Positions 26,741 to 34,466 of a stretch of DNA of 64,000 nt are shown here, one piece after another. The translations under genes were made by a program, and so were the position numbers. The stretch is from NCBI RefSeq assembly GCF_001244545.1, contig NZ_LN852694.1, positions 555,747 to 619,746 of the forward strand. The letters are read 5' to 3'. Position 1 is the first letter of the stretch, and each line of letters starts with the position of its first letter. The notes below the pieces were generated by a model, which was not told the origin of the DNA, searched no databases, and was given only the letters and a program-made list of their open reading frames with translations. This stretch comes from Candidatus Stoquefichus sp. SB1. GTDB lineage: Bacteria; Bacillota_I; Bacilli_A; Erysipelotrichales; Coprobacillaceae.

Positions 26741-29700
26741 ATGCATATACAAGAGCGTGAAATAAGAAGAATTGTAAATAATGAAAAAGAATTTCGCTTT
26801 GGCAGAATGATGGATATTCGTTCCCAGTTAGAAAGAATGACAATATCATTAGATGAAAATAATGGTTGTTATCGCGTGAATGCAAGACTTTCACAACAAA
26901 ATGAAAGATTCATTGTATCACTTAAAATTTCTCAGGATGGACAGATTATCCATGCCACATGTTCATGTGCCATGCGTGGAGATTGTCGACATATATCAGC
27001 AATTCTTTTTTTTCTTCGTACATTAACAATAACTTCTTTTCCATACTTTTATGAAATGAATCATGAAGAAAGTAAAACTTTAAAACTAAAAGAAATAGAA
27101 CGTCAAAGAAAAGAACGTATTTTATCTAAAAAACAACAAGAATCAATTGATTTGATTTCCTTATATAAAGATCAGCTTGTACGTGAATCACTTATTCCAT
27201 TATCATCTAAACAATATCGACTCAAAGCTTTTATTCAAAGAAAAAATAATAGTTTGACTTTGTCTTTGAAAGTTTATAATGAACAGCAAAGTTATGTTGT
27301 TAAGAATATGGAAACATTTTTAAATGCAATTGGTCATCATGAAAATTTAAAATATGGAAAGAATTTTGAATTTATTCATAGTGAAGATGCATTTGATGAT
27401 GATTCTTTAGAAATATTAACATTTGTGAAAAAATGCTTTTTAAAGAATCAACTCTTACAAAAAGGAATTATAAGGTCTTTAATTGTGAGTGATGATGATA
27501 TTGATGAATTATTTCAGTTGATGAGTGAATTGCCATCTTCTTGTTGTGATATTGCTTTTGATTTTAAAAAATATCAAATTCCTTTAGAAATAAGCGAACA
27601 GGAAAATAGTTATGTTCTTGATTTTAAAGATTATCAGGAATTTGATCAGGCAATGATGACATCTTTGTACATATATACTTTACAAAATGATATATTATAT
27701 CGTTATCAATTCCATCAACCAGAAAAAATGATGGTTTTTATTCAGAAACTTTTAGAGACACGCGGTGGACTATATATACCAAAAGAGTCTTTAATGGATT
27801 TTTATAAATATATTTTGGTTGATTTGATGGATGATATTGATTTAAAGACACATCTATTTGATGATTATCGTCAGGAGAATTTAATTAATTTATATGGTGA
27901 TATGACGAAAGATGATCAGATTTGTATTCAGCTTGAATATATTTATGATGATGGTATTGCTTATGGCTTTGATGAAGATAATCATCATAAGTCTAAAGAA
28001 GCTGATTTAATTGAAGATTATTTAAGACCATATATTGAAGATATCGATGATCATCTGATATATTTACAATATGATCATGAGTTTGCTTATCATTTTATGA
28101 AAGAGGGCTTACCATATCTGTCTAGTTATTGTCAAGTTTATGTAACAGATGCCCTGCAAGGCTTTTCACAAGTTCAGCCTATGAAGATACAAGTGGGTGT
28201 TCATATGAGCAATGGGCTACTTTCAATGAATATTGAGAGTGTTGATGTTCAAAAAGATGAATTAATGGATATTTTAAAAGCATATAAGAAAAAACGTAAA
28301 TTTTATAAATTGAAGAATGGGAGAATTGTTTCTTTAGAGAATAAAGAGTTTAAAGAATTGGATGAATTGACATCTTCTTTACAATTGAAAAGTCAGGATA
28401 TTATCAGTGGTGAAGTAGAAATTCCAGCATATCGTTTGTTTGAACTTGATCATATTATTCATGAAGATTCTTTGATTGATTATTCGCGTAGTCAGGAATT
28501 TGAAAAATGGAGTCAAGATTTATTTGAAAAGAATCATGATTTTATAGTTCCCAAAGCTTATCAGACGATTTTAAGAGAATATCAGGTTGAGGGCTATCAA
28601 TGGTTACGATTAATGGAACATTATGGCTTTGGTGGAATTTTAGCTGATGATATGGGGTTAGGAAAGACTCTTCAAATGATTGTTTATTTGGAGAGTATGA
28701 AAGCAAAAGGTGTCCACTTAGTTGTCACACCTGCGAGTTTATTGCTGAATTGGCAGGATGAAATTGAAAAGTTTTCTTCTCATCTTCGGGTTTTATGCAT
28801 TTATGGTTCAAAGGTAGAACGTGTTGATAAAATCGAGCAAATCAAAAATTATGATGTGATTATCACCTCATATGATTACTTAAGAAGAGATATAGAATTA
28901 TATGAAAATCTGGAATTTCATAGTGTTGTTATTGATGAAGCACAGTATATTAAAAATCCTAAAACAAGAAATGCTATGTGTGTAAAACGTTTGAAGTCTA
29001 AACAACGTTTTGCTTTAACCGGAACACCTATAGAAAATTCATTAGCTGAATTATGGTCAATTTTTGATTTTTTAATGCCACATTATTTATATCATTATGC
29101 TTATTTCTTAGATAATTTTGAAAGACCAATTGTAAAAGAGCATGATGAAGATAAGCAGGCAAAATTAAAAGAAATGATTGCTCCTTTTGTATTAAGAAGA
29201 AATAAAAAAGATGTCTTAAAAGAATTACCTGATAAGATTGAACAGACCTTGTATTTAAGATTTAATGAAGAAGAGGAAAAACTTTATTTAGCTAATCTGG
29301 TTCGCGTTAATAAATCATTACAGGAAAAGTTAGATATGAATCAGTTAGGGCGAATTGATATTTTAGCAATGTTAACAAGATTAAGACAACTTTGTCAAGA
29401 TTCACGTTTATTATATGAAACAATTGAAGAACCTTCATCTAAAATGAAGGGATGTATGGAATTGATTCATTCACTAGCAGAAAATCATAAAAAAATACTT
29501 TTATTTTCATCATTTACAAGTGTCTTGCATTTAATTGAAGAACAGTGCCAAAAAGAACATATTTCATATTATTTGTTAGATGGTCGTGTACCAAAAGAAA
29601 AACGTAAAGCAATGGTTGATGCTTTCCAAAAAGATGAGACAACACTTTTCTTGATTTCTTTAAAAGCAGGTGGCTCTGGATTGAATTTAACGAGTGCACA

Positions 29701-29950
29701 GGCAGTTATTCATTTTGATCCATGGTGGAATATGTCAGCCAAAAATCAGGCAACAGATAGAGCACATCGCATTGGACAAAAAGAATCAGTACAGGTTTTT
29801 TCATTGATTATGAAAAACAGTATTGAGGAAAAAATTATGGAATTACAAAAACAAAAGAAAAATTTAGCTGATACTTTTGTAGAAGGAAACAATGGAACAA
29901 TTACTCACATGAGTATTGATGATATGAAGGCTTTATTTGAGATCTCATAA
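26741..29950 (+). CDS. SNF2-family DEAD/DEAH helicase with SWIM zinc finger
   Basis: The 1069-residue protein has an N-terminal SWIM zinc finger (CSCAMRGDCRHISAILFFL, about 74-92) and a long central region. The SNF2 ATPase follows, with motif I ADDMGLGKT (about 634-642), DEAQ in IDEAQYIKNPKT (about 732) and the TGTPIENSLAELWS motif. The helicase C-terminal domain ends at DRAHRIGQ. This is the bacterial SWIM-SNF2 (HepA/RapA-like) plan, an ATP-driven translocase acting on DNA-protein or polymerase complexes. Its precise role in Firmicutes is not established. It stands alone behind its own promoter and before a terminator. Confidence 0.93.
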   Translation: MHIQEREIRRIVNNEKEFRFGRMMDIRSQLERMTISLDENNGCYRVNARLSQQNERFIVSLKISQDGQIIHATCSCAMRGDCRHISAILFFLRTLTITSFPYFYEMNHEESKTLKLKEIERQRKERILSKKQQESIDLISLYKDQLVRESLIPLSSKQYRLKAFIQRKNNSLTLSLKVYNEQQSYVVKNMETFLNAIGHHENLKYGKNFEFIHSEDAFDDDSLEILTFVKKCFLKNQLLQKGIIRSLIVSDDDIDELFQLMSELPSSCCDIAFDFKKYQIPLEISEQENSYVLDFKDYQEFDQAMMTSLYIYTLQNDILYRYQFHQPEKMMVFIQKLLETRGGLYIPKESLMDFYKYILVDLMDDIDLKTHLFDDYRQENLINLYGDMTKDDQICIQLEYIYDDGIAYGFDEDNHHKSKEADLIEDYLRPYIEDIDDHLIYLQYDHEFAYHFMKEGLPYLSSYCQVYVTDALQGFSQVQPMKIQVGVHMSNGLLSMNIESVDVQKDELMDILKAYKKKRKFYKLKNGRIVSLENKEFKELDELTSSLQLKSQDIISGEVEIPAYRLFELDHIIHEDSLIDYSRSQEFEKWSQDLFEKNHDFIVPKAYQTILREYQVEGYQWLRLMEHYGFGGILADDMGLGKTLQMIVYLESMKAKGVHLVVTPASLLLNWQDEIEKFSSHLRVLCIYGSKVERVDKIEQIKNYDVIITSYDYLRRDIELYENLEFHSVVIDEAQYIKNPKTRNAMCVKRLKSKQRFALTGTPIENSLAELWSIFDFLMPHYLYHYAYFLDNFERPIVKEHDEDKQAKLKEMIAPFVLRRNKKDVLKELPDKIEQTLYLRFNEEEEKLYLANLVRVNKSLQEKLDMNQLGRIDILAMLTRLRQLCQDSRLLYETIEEPSSKMKGCMELIHSLAENHKKILLFSSFTSVLHLIEEQCQKEHISYYLLDGRVPKEKRKAMVDAFQKDETTLFLISLKAGGSGLNLTSAQAVIHFDPWWNMSAKNQATDRAHRIGQKESVQVFSLIMKNSIEEKIMELQKQKKNLADTFVEGNNGTITHMSIDDMKALFEIS

Positions 29951-29966
29951 TATGAGATCTTTTTAT
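29940..29966 (+). terminator. Terminator after the SNF2 gene
   Basis: AGATCTCAT, AAT, ATGAGATCT and TTTTTAT, partly inside the last codons. Confidence 0.85.
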
Positions 29967-30144
29967 GTGCAAAAATGAGGGTCATTTTGGTAAAAATAGG
30001 ATATTATAAAGTCATTATTTGTCGAATCGTGTAGAATAAAGGACAAATATTCAATGTATTCATCTTTTTAGGAGAAGAATAACTCCAAGATATTGAAAAA
30101 TATTGAAAAAAAGGTAAATTTCGTATATCTAAGGAGGAAAAAAT

Positions 30145-30633
30145 ATGAAAATTACTTATTGTGAAGATTCAAGGATGAGTCATTATGAATTGAAATTGAT
30201 TACTCATCCCAAAAATACAAAATTAGCGAAATTACTGGTCAGTCAATTTACAGAAAGTTTAGGTGAAATAGAAGTTTATGATGATTATCGGAATAAATAT
30301 CCTATTCCGTTATTAGGTGTATATTATTTTGAGGTTGTTGATCATAAAATATTTGCATATACTGAAAAAGAAGTTTTTCGTTTGCGTTGTATTACTATGG
30401 CTAAATTAAGAGAAATTTTTCAACCGTCTGGATTTTATCAGATTAATGTGCGAACACTTGTTAATGTAAGACATGTGAAAAGTTATTGTAAACAAAGGGG
30501 GAGTCGTCGTAAAATCATATTAGATAATGGTGATATTCTGATTTCTAGTCGTCATTATAAAGATGGTTTTGAAAAAATGATTACTGATAGAAATTTTATA
30601 GCTTATGAGGAAATAAATGCTATTCAAAAATGA
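30145..30633 (+). CDS. LytTR-domain DNA-binding protein without receiver domain
   Basis: The 162-residue protein has an N-terminal part of about 60 residues (MKITYCEDSRMSHYELKLIT) with no receiver features. The C-terminal LytTR domain (about 65-155) contains VYYFEVVDHKIFAYTEKEVFRL and FYQINVRTLVNVRHVKSY, the family DNA-binding strands and loop. Receiver-less LytTR proteins are autonomous regulators, often autoregulatory and frequently paired with a small membrane protein. None is adjacent here. AAGGAGG precedes the ATG. An inverted repeat upstream (30017-30048) may be its site. It lies at the border of the polysaccharide locus. Confidence 0.87.
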   Translation: MKITYCEDSRMSHYELKLITHPKNTKLAKLLVSQFTESLGEIEVYDDYRNKYPIPLLGVYYFEVVDHKIFAYTEKEVFRLRCITMAKLREIFQPSGFYQINVRTLVNVRHVKSYCKQRGSRRKIILDNGDILISSRHYKDGFEKMITDRNFIAYEEINAIQK

Positions 30634-30649
30634 TAAGAAGAGCTTATTC

Positions 30650-30690
30650 TTCATATTGTCTCGATAAAGACAATATGAATATTTTTAATT
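30650..30690 (+). terminator. Terminator after the LytTR gene
   Basis: TTCATATTGTC, an 8-base loop, GACAATATGAA, then TATTTTTAATT. An eleven-pair perfect stem. Confidence 0.8.
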
Positions 30691-30723
30691 CCTTTTATAG
30701 TAATATAAAGGGAGGAATTTTTT

Positions 30724-30936
30724 ATGAAGATAAGTTATGCACCATTTTGGAAAACGTTAAAACAAAAAGGACTAAACCAATATGTTCTCATTAATAAAAT
30801 GGGTGTACGTAATAGTTTGGTCCATAAGTTAAGACATGATTTAGATATAAGATTAACAACTTTAGCTGATCTTTGTGAGAAATTAGAATGTCGCATTGAA
30901 GATATTGTTGAAGTTGTTGATGATAATCATAGTTAA
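30724..30936 (+). CDS. Small Cro/C1-type (XRE, HTH_26) DNA-binding protein
   Basis: The 70-residue protein is made almost entirely of one helix-turn-helix domain: WKTLKQKGLNQYVLINKMGV, then NSLVHKLRHDLDIRLTTLADLCEKLECRIEDIVEVV. The last part is the IEDI-type C-terminus common in YozG-like regulators. GGAGG lies before the ATG. It is flanked by terminators on both sides, so it is a single-gene unit. Targets are unknown; the divergent polysaccharide operon beside it is one candidate by position only. Confidence 0.88.
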   Translation: MKISYAPFWKTLKQKGLNQYVLINKMGVRNSLVHKLRHDLDIRLTTLADLCEKLECRIEDIVEVVDDNHS

Positions 30937-30937
30937 A

Positions 30938-30967
30938 GGTTCACTAAGCAATAGTGAATCTTTTTTC
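30938..30967 (+). terminator. Terminator after the XRE gene
   Basis: GGTTCACTA, AGCAA, TAGTGAATC and six T. Confidence 0.85.
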
Positions 30968-30973
30968 TTACTA

Positions 30974-31003
30974 CAAAAAAAATCGCTATTTTAAGTAGCG
31001 ATT
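30974..31003 (-). terminator. Terminator of the leftward polysaccharide control operon
   Basis: On the minus strand AATCGCTA, a 7-base loop, TAGCGATT and a run of eight T. It overlaps the stop of the SGNH-like gene. Confidence 0.85.
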
Positions 31004-32003
31004 ATGATTGTAAATCTTTTTCAGTAATATATTTTAAATCTATCATTTTTTGAACAATCTGGTTAGCTAATAGCTGATTAAATTTAGAATTTCCATTTAA
31101 TTTATCTTCTTTTAAAAGACTAGATGGAATAAGATTTGTTTCTAAATCTTTTTTATCTTGTGTAGATGGTGTTATATTCGCATCTTTAAGACCGCTTTTT
31201 AATAAATATTTTCTAAAATCAAGGAAGTGTTCTTTATGTTCTTCTTTAAGAACTGTATTCATTGAATCAACAATATCAAATTTTCTTTTAGATGTCAGTG
31301 AAACAACAATATATTTTTTTGTTTTTAATTGATCAATGATAGCTCTTTGATATGTAATTGTTCTAAAAATACCATTTTCAGATTGAGGATCATATGTTCC
31401 TGTAAAAATGATAGCGATACTATTACTATCAAAAGTTGGGAATTCCGCTTTAATTTGTGTTAACTTCGTAATTTTCTTTTCAGTTCCCTTTTGATCTCTT
31501 GTAAAGGTATGCGTTTTCTTTTCACTATTGTATTTCAGTTTTCCTGTTATTCCACTGATTTCAACAGTTGTAAAGTTATTTCCTGTTCCTTTTAATGCAT
31601 CAACTTTATCTTGATCTTTATCATAAAGTGAGATATTAACAGGAGTTGTATCACTAGGAATGGTGATATTGTTGACATAAACTTTTGTTTTACCCATTCT
31701 TATAGATATATCAATACTTTGATCTTGTGCCCCACCAAATTTATTAACAGAAAACCCTGTTAAAGATGATAAGGCAGTTGGATAAGAAGCTGATTGTGAT
31801 CCCAGTGTTAAACTATCACCAATACAATAAATAATAGGTGAATGATTGGACACCGTTGAAGTTGTTTGTGATGAATTATTTTGTTGCTGGAGTTCTTGGT
31901 ATTTTTGACTTTCTTTTCGCAGTGTAAGTGTGTCATATCCTATCATGGTAAAAATAATACAAAGCAGTAGGACAACAATAAGTGGAAAAGATATTTTTTT
32001 CAT
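31002..32003 (-). CDS. Membrane-anchored SGNH/GDSL-hydrolase-like protein
   Basis: The 333-residue protein has an N-terminal membrane segment (about 7-23), a Ser/Gln/Thr-rich linker and an SGNH-like domain opening with IIYCIGDSLTLGSQ (Ser64 in the GDSL block). Near the C-terminus the family's D-x-x-H-L-N block reads EDKLNGNSKFNQLLANQ, with no histidine at the expected place. A large insertion of about 130 residues separates the blocks. SGNH proteins in such loci are usually acyltransferases or esterases acting on the polysaccharide; the catalytic status here is uncertain. It is last in the operon, one base after the kinase gene. Confidence 0.72.
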   Translation of the reverse strand: MKKISFPLIVVLLLCIIFTMIGYDTLTLRKESQKYQELQQQNNSSQTTSTVSNHSPIIYCIGDSLTLGSQSASYPTALSSLTGFSVNKFGGAQDQSIDISIRMGKTKVYVNNITIPSDTTPVNISLYDKDQDKVDALKGTGNNFTTVEISGITGKLKYNSEKKTHTFTRDQKGTEKKITKLTQIKAEFPTFDSNSIAIIFTGTYDPQSENGIFRTITYQRAIIDQLKTKKYIVVSLTSKRKFDIVDSMNTVLKEEHKEHFLDFRKYLLKSGLKDANITPSTQDKKDLETNLIPSSLLKEDKLNGNSKFNQLLANQIVQKMIDLKYITEKDLQS

Positions 32004-32004
32004 A

Positions 32005-32721
32005 TTAATAGTAGTAATAAGAGTAGCTTCCAGATCCGCTATCAGATTTTGTTAGCACACTACCAAGTACATTTACATTATTTCTTTGTAACAGATTTAC
32101 ACAGTTAGCGGCATCTTTACGATTTGTATCTTGGGCAGAAATAACAAAAAGTGTTCCATCTACTGCATTACCAACAGGAATTGCATCTGATATTGTTCCT
32201 ACAGGCGCACAGTCAACGATAATAAAGTCAAAGTTTTGTTTTAAAACATCCATATACTCTTTAAAAACATCTGAACCAAGTATTTCTGAAGGATTAGGAA
32301 CATGGACACCACCAGTAAGAATTGATAATGTTCCTAAAAAACTTGGATCACTTTTCTTTTGAATAAAATCTGGATTGTAACGGTGTGTTTTTCCAAACTC
32401 AATCAATGCATCTGTTAAACCTTGCTGGTTTGACATCTTCATATATCTATGTAACATTGTCTTTCTTAAATCGCAGTCAACAAGTAAAACTCTTTGATAT
32501 TTTGTTGCAAAAATAAAAGCTAAGTTCATAGATGTTGTTGTTTTTGCTTCACCAGGTTGTGTTGATGTGATGGAAATTGATTTTATTTCTTTTCCAACTG
32601 TTGAGAATTCAATATTTGTTCGAATATGTCTAAATATTTCAGTATAATCAAATTGATTATGCTTTTTGGATTTATCAAGAATATTTAATGTTTTTCTTGA
32701 TCTATGTTTCTTTTGTACCAT
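32005..32721 (-). CDS. Polysaccharide tyrosine kinase CpsD/CapB (BY-kinase)
   Basis: The 238-residue cytoplasmic BY-kinase has Walker A STQPGEAKTTT (about 53-63), Walker A' VLLVDCDLRK (about 78-87) and Walker B FIIVDCAPVG. The C-terminal tyrosine cluster GSGSYSYYYY is the autophosphorylation site. It works with the CapA-type membrane activator encoded upstream and is dephosphorylated by the PHP phosphatase between them. The phosphorylation cycle controls polymer length and export. The usual PGEGKS glycine is alanine here. It is separated by 1-3 bases from its neighbours. Confidence 0.93.
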   Translation of the reverse strand: MVQKKHRSRKTLNILDKSKKHNQFDYTEIFRHIRTNIEFSTVGKEIKSISITSTQPGEAKTTTSMNLAFIFATKYQRVLLVDCDLRKTMLHRYMKMSNQQGLTDALIEFGKTHRYNPDFIQKKSDPSFLGTLSILTGGVHVPNPSEILGSDVFKEYMDVLKQNFDFIIVDCAPVGTISDAIPVGNAVDGTLFVISAQDTNRKDAANCVNLLQRNNVNVLGSVLTKSDSGSGSYSYYYY

Positions 32722-32724
32722 TTC

Positions 32725-33507
32725 TTATCTCCTTGTAAATAATTTTTTGAAAAAAGATTTTTTAACTTCAATATCTTCAACGGCTTCATTTTGAAGAATA
32801 TGTAAAGGATTATCAAACATTAATGTTTTCAGGATATGATAATCATATTGTTTTGATAAAACATCATATGCCTCTTGCATACGTGGAATACGGTGCCCTT
32901 CACAGCGATGTGTATCTGTCGCAATGACATGCACCAATCCCTCATCAATCAATCGATAAGCATTATTTTTAACGGTCTTTCCATGAACACCCAATAAGCT
33001 TGATGTATTGACTTGAATAACATAACCACTCTCAATAAAATCCTGAACTCTTTCAATATCGACTTCATCTTTAAAATATCTTTCTACATGAGCAACAATA
33101 GGCGTCAAACCACGCACTTCAATTTCATAAAGATAATCTTCTACTTCATCATGACTTCCTAATTCTTTTCTGACATCAAATTCAGCTAATAAATATGATG
33201 TACCTTCAAAAGGAATAAATAAATCATTTTGAAGAGCCTGGATACAATCATGATTTAAAAACAATTCACAACCTTGATAAACTGTTATATTGTTTTTTAA
33301 AGCAAGTTCTTTGAGTTCGTTTATACGATCTTTGATATGTTTTATATCTTCTAAGGTATGAGAACCTGGGATGACATGTGGTGTTGCAACAATAGTTGTA
33401 ATATTGTTTTGTTTGGCTACATGAAGAGCTTTAATGGCATCTTCTTGAGTTGGCATACCATCATCTATATCCCATGCATAATGTCCATGAATATCAATAA
33501 ACTGCAT
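32725..33507 (-). CDS. PHP-type protein tyrosine phosphatase CpsB/CapC
   Basis: The protein is 260 residues from ATG 33507, preceded by GAGGA at 8 bases; the longer frame begins at TTG 33522. The start MQFIDIHGHYAWDIDDG contains the HxH metal motif of PHP phosphatases, followed by ATPHVIPGSH, HVERYFKD and ATDTHRCEGHR, all metal-ligand regions of CpsB/YwqE. It dephosphorylates the BY-kinase. In the common variant the first motif is HCHxLPxxDDG, here HGHYAWDIDDG. It overlaps nothing after the start correction and lies between the CapA- and CpsD-type genes. Confidence 0.93.
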   Translation of the reverse strand: MQFIDIHGHYAWDIDDGMPTQEDAIKALHVAKQNNITTIVATPHVIPGSHTLEDIKHIKDRINELKELALKNNITVYQGCELFLNHDCIQALQNDLFIPFEGTSYLLAEFDVRKELGSHDEVEDYLYEIEVRGLTPIVAHVERYFKDEVDIERVQDFIESGYVIQVNTSSLLGVHGKTVKNNAYRLIDEGLVHVIATDTHRCEGHRIPRMQEAYDVLSKQYDYHILKTLMFDNPLHILQNEAVEDIEVKKSFFKKLFTRR

Positions 33508-33511
33508 AATA

Positions 33512-34204
33512 CTAATCCTCAAAATATGGAATAGAACCTAAACAAGGAATGCCTAAATATTTTTCAGCTTCTTCTTTGTTGTGAACATGAGTATCTAACA
33601 TGAATCTAATGAATAGATAGCCAACACTTAGAAAAGCACCTAATAAAGCACCAATTGCTAAATTCATTTTTAAACTTGGAGAAACAGGTGCTTCAGCAAG
33701 TACGGCTTGATCAACAGTTGTAATATTATTGATATTTAATGTTTCTTTTGCTTCTTTTTTGAATACAGCAACCATTTGATCAACAATTTTCTTACTTAAT
33801 TCAGGATCATTTGTTTTAGCAGTAATAGAAATAATTTGGGTATTTGTTTCATTAGAAATGGTTACAAAACTATTCACTTGAGGTTGTGTTAAATCTAACT
33901 TTTCTGCAACTTGTGTCTGAATATTATTTCCTTTTAATAATTCAACATAGTTATTAACCATTAAATTGTTGGCATTAATTTGTGTGTAATCAACAACTCC
34001 TTCAGTGACTTCAGGTTTTGGATAAATACGTGCTGTTGATTCGTATTTTTTGCTTATAAAGAATATTGTGATAACCCCCGCAATGATGGCGCAAACTAAA
34101 ATAGAAATGATAATTAATTTATATCTTGATTTGAGTAATTGAAACAATTCACCTAAATTAATCTCAATTTCTTCTTCATTTTGTACTATTTCGTTATCAG
34201 TCAT
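33512..34204 (-). CDS. Chain-length regulator / BY-kinase activator (Wzz, CapA-like)
   Basis: The 230-residue protein has two membrane segments (about 33-52 and 178-200) framing an extracellular Wzz domain (ARIYPKPEVTEG...TISNETNTQIISITAKTNDPELS). A proline-rich approach to the second segment (AEAPVSPSLKMNLAIGALLGAFLSVG) is the hallmark of Wzz/CapA proteins. The C-terminal cytoplasmic tail activates the separate BY-kinase. It is first in the leftward operon, transcribed away from the dehydratase gene. GGAGG precedes the ATG. Confidence 0.93.
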   Translation of the reverse strand: MTDNEIVQNEEEIEINLGELFQLLKSRYKLIIISILVCAIIAGVITIFFISKKYESTARIYPKPEVTEGVVDYTQINANNLMVNNYVELLKGNNIQTQVAEKLDLTQPQVNSFVTISNETNTQIISITAKTNDPELSKKIVDQMVAVFKKEAKETLNINNITTVDQAVLAEAPVSPSLKMNLAIGALLGAFLSVGYLFIRFMLDTHVHNKEEAEKYLGIPCLGSIPYFED

Positions 34205-34264
34205 ATGGACCTCCTTAATGTATTTATAAATCTGTTAGAAATATCATAAATTAGTCATATCGAC

Positions 34265-34293
34265 TTGAATTTTGTATAAAAACAAGTTATGAT
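34265..34293 (+). promoter_or_regulatory. Promoter of the rightward polysaccharide operon
   Basis: TTGAAT (34265-34270), 17 bases, TATGAT (34288-34293). It leaves a leader of about 130 bases before the first start codons. The 248-base divergent gap also has to hold the leftward promoter, which I could not place with confidence. Confidence 0.6.
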
Positions 34294-34421
34294 ATGCATG
34301 ATAAAAATGTATTTCTTAGTGTATTATGCTTTAAAGAGGGAAAAAAATCAAGGTTTATCCTCTATTTTAGCAGAAATATCTCTAAAATTTTAGATGAGTT
34401 ATTAGGAAAGGGAGTAAAAAA

Positions 34422-34466
34422 ATGAAAAAATTCGAGGGGGGGGGGTCTAAAAATGAACAGTATTAA
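34422..34466 (+). CDS. Short leader frame across the poly-G tract
   Basis: ATG 34422 has a good GGGAG site 7 bases upstream, better than the one before the dehydratase ATG. The frame reads MKKFEGGGSKNEQY and stops at 34466, overlapping the dehydratase start by 14 bases. With nine or twelve G instead of ten, the same frame would run straight into the dehydratase and add about ten residues to its N-terminus. Whether it is translated is not known. Confidence 0.45.
   Translation: MKKFEGGGSKNEQY
34436..34445 (+). repeat. Homopolymeric tract of ten G before the dehydratase start
   Basis: Ten consecutive G in a region that is otherwise under 30% GC, placed 7 bases before ATG 34453. Such tracts change length by slipped-strand mispairing. 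Here a change would alter the ribosome binding site spacing and the frame of the upstream start at 34422. Confidence 0.9.

Noticed and set aside
34436..34445. Poly-G tract as a pure sequencing or assembly artefact
   Set aside because: The exact count may be uncertain, but a long G run in such AT-rich DNA, at the ribosome binding site and with a good upstream start, is unlikely to be created by error. The length should still be checked in reads.
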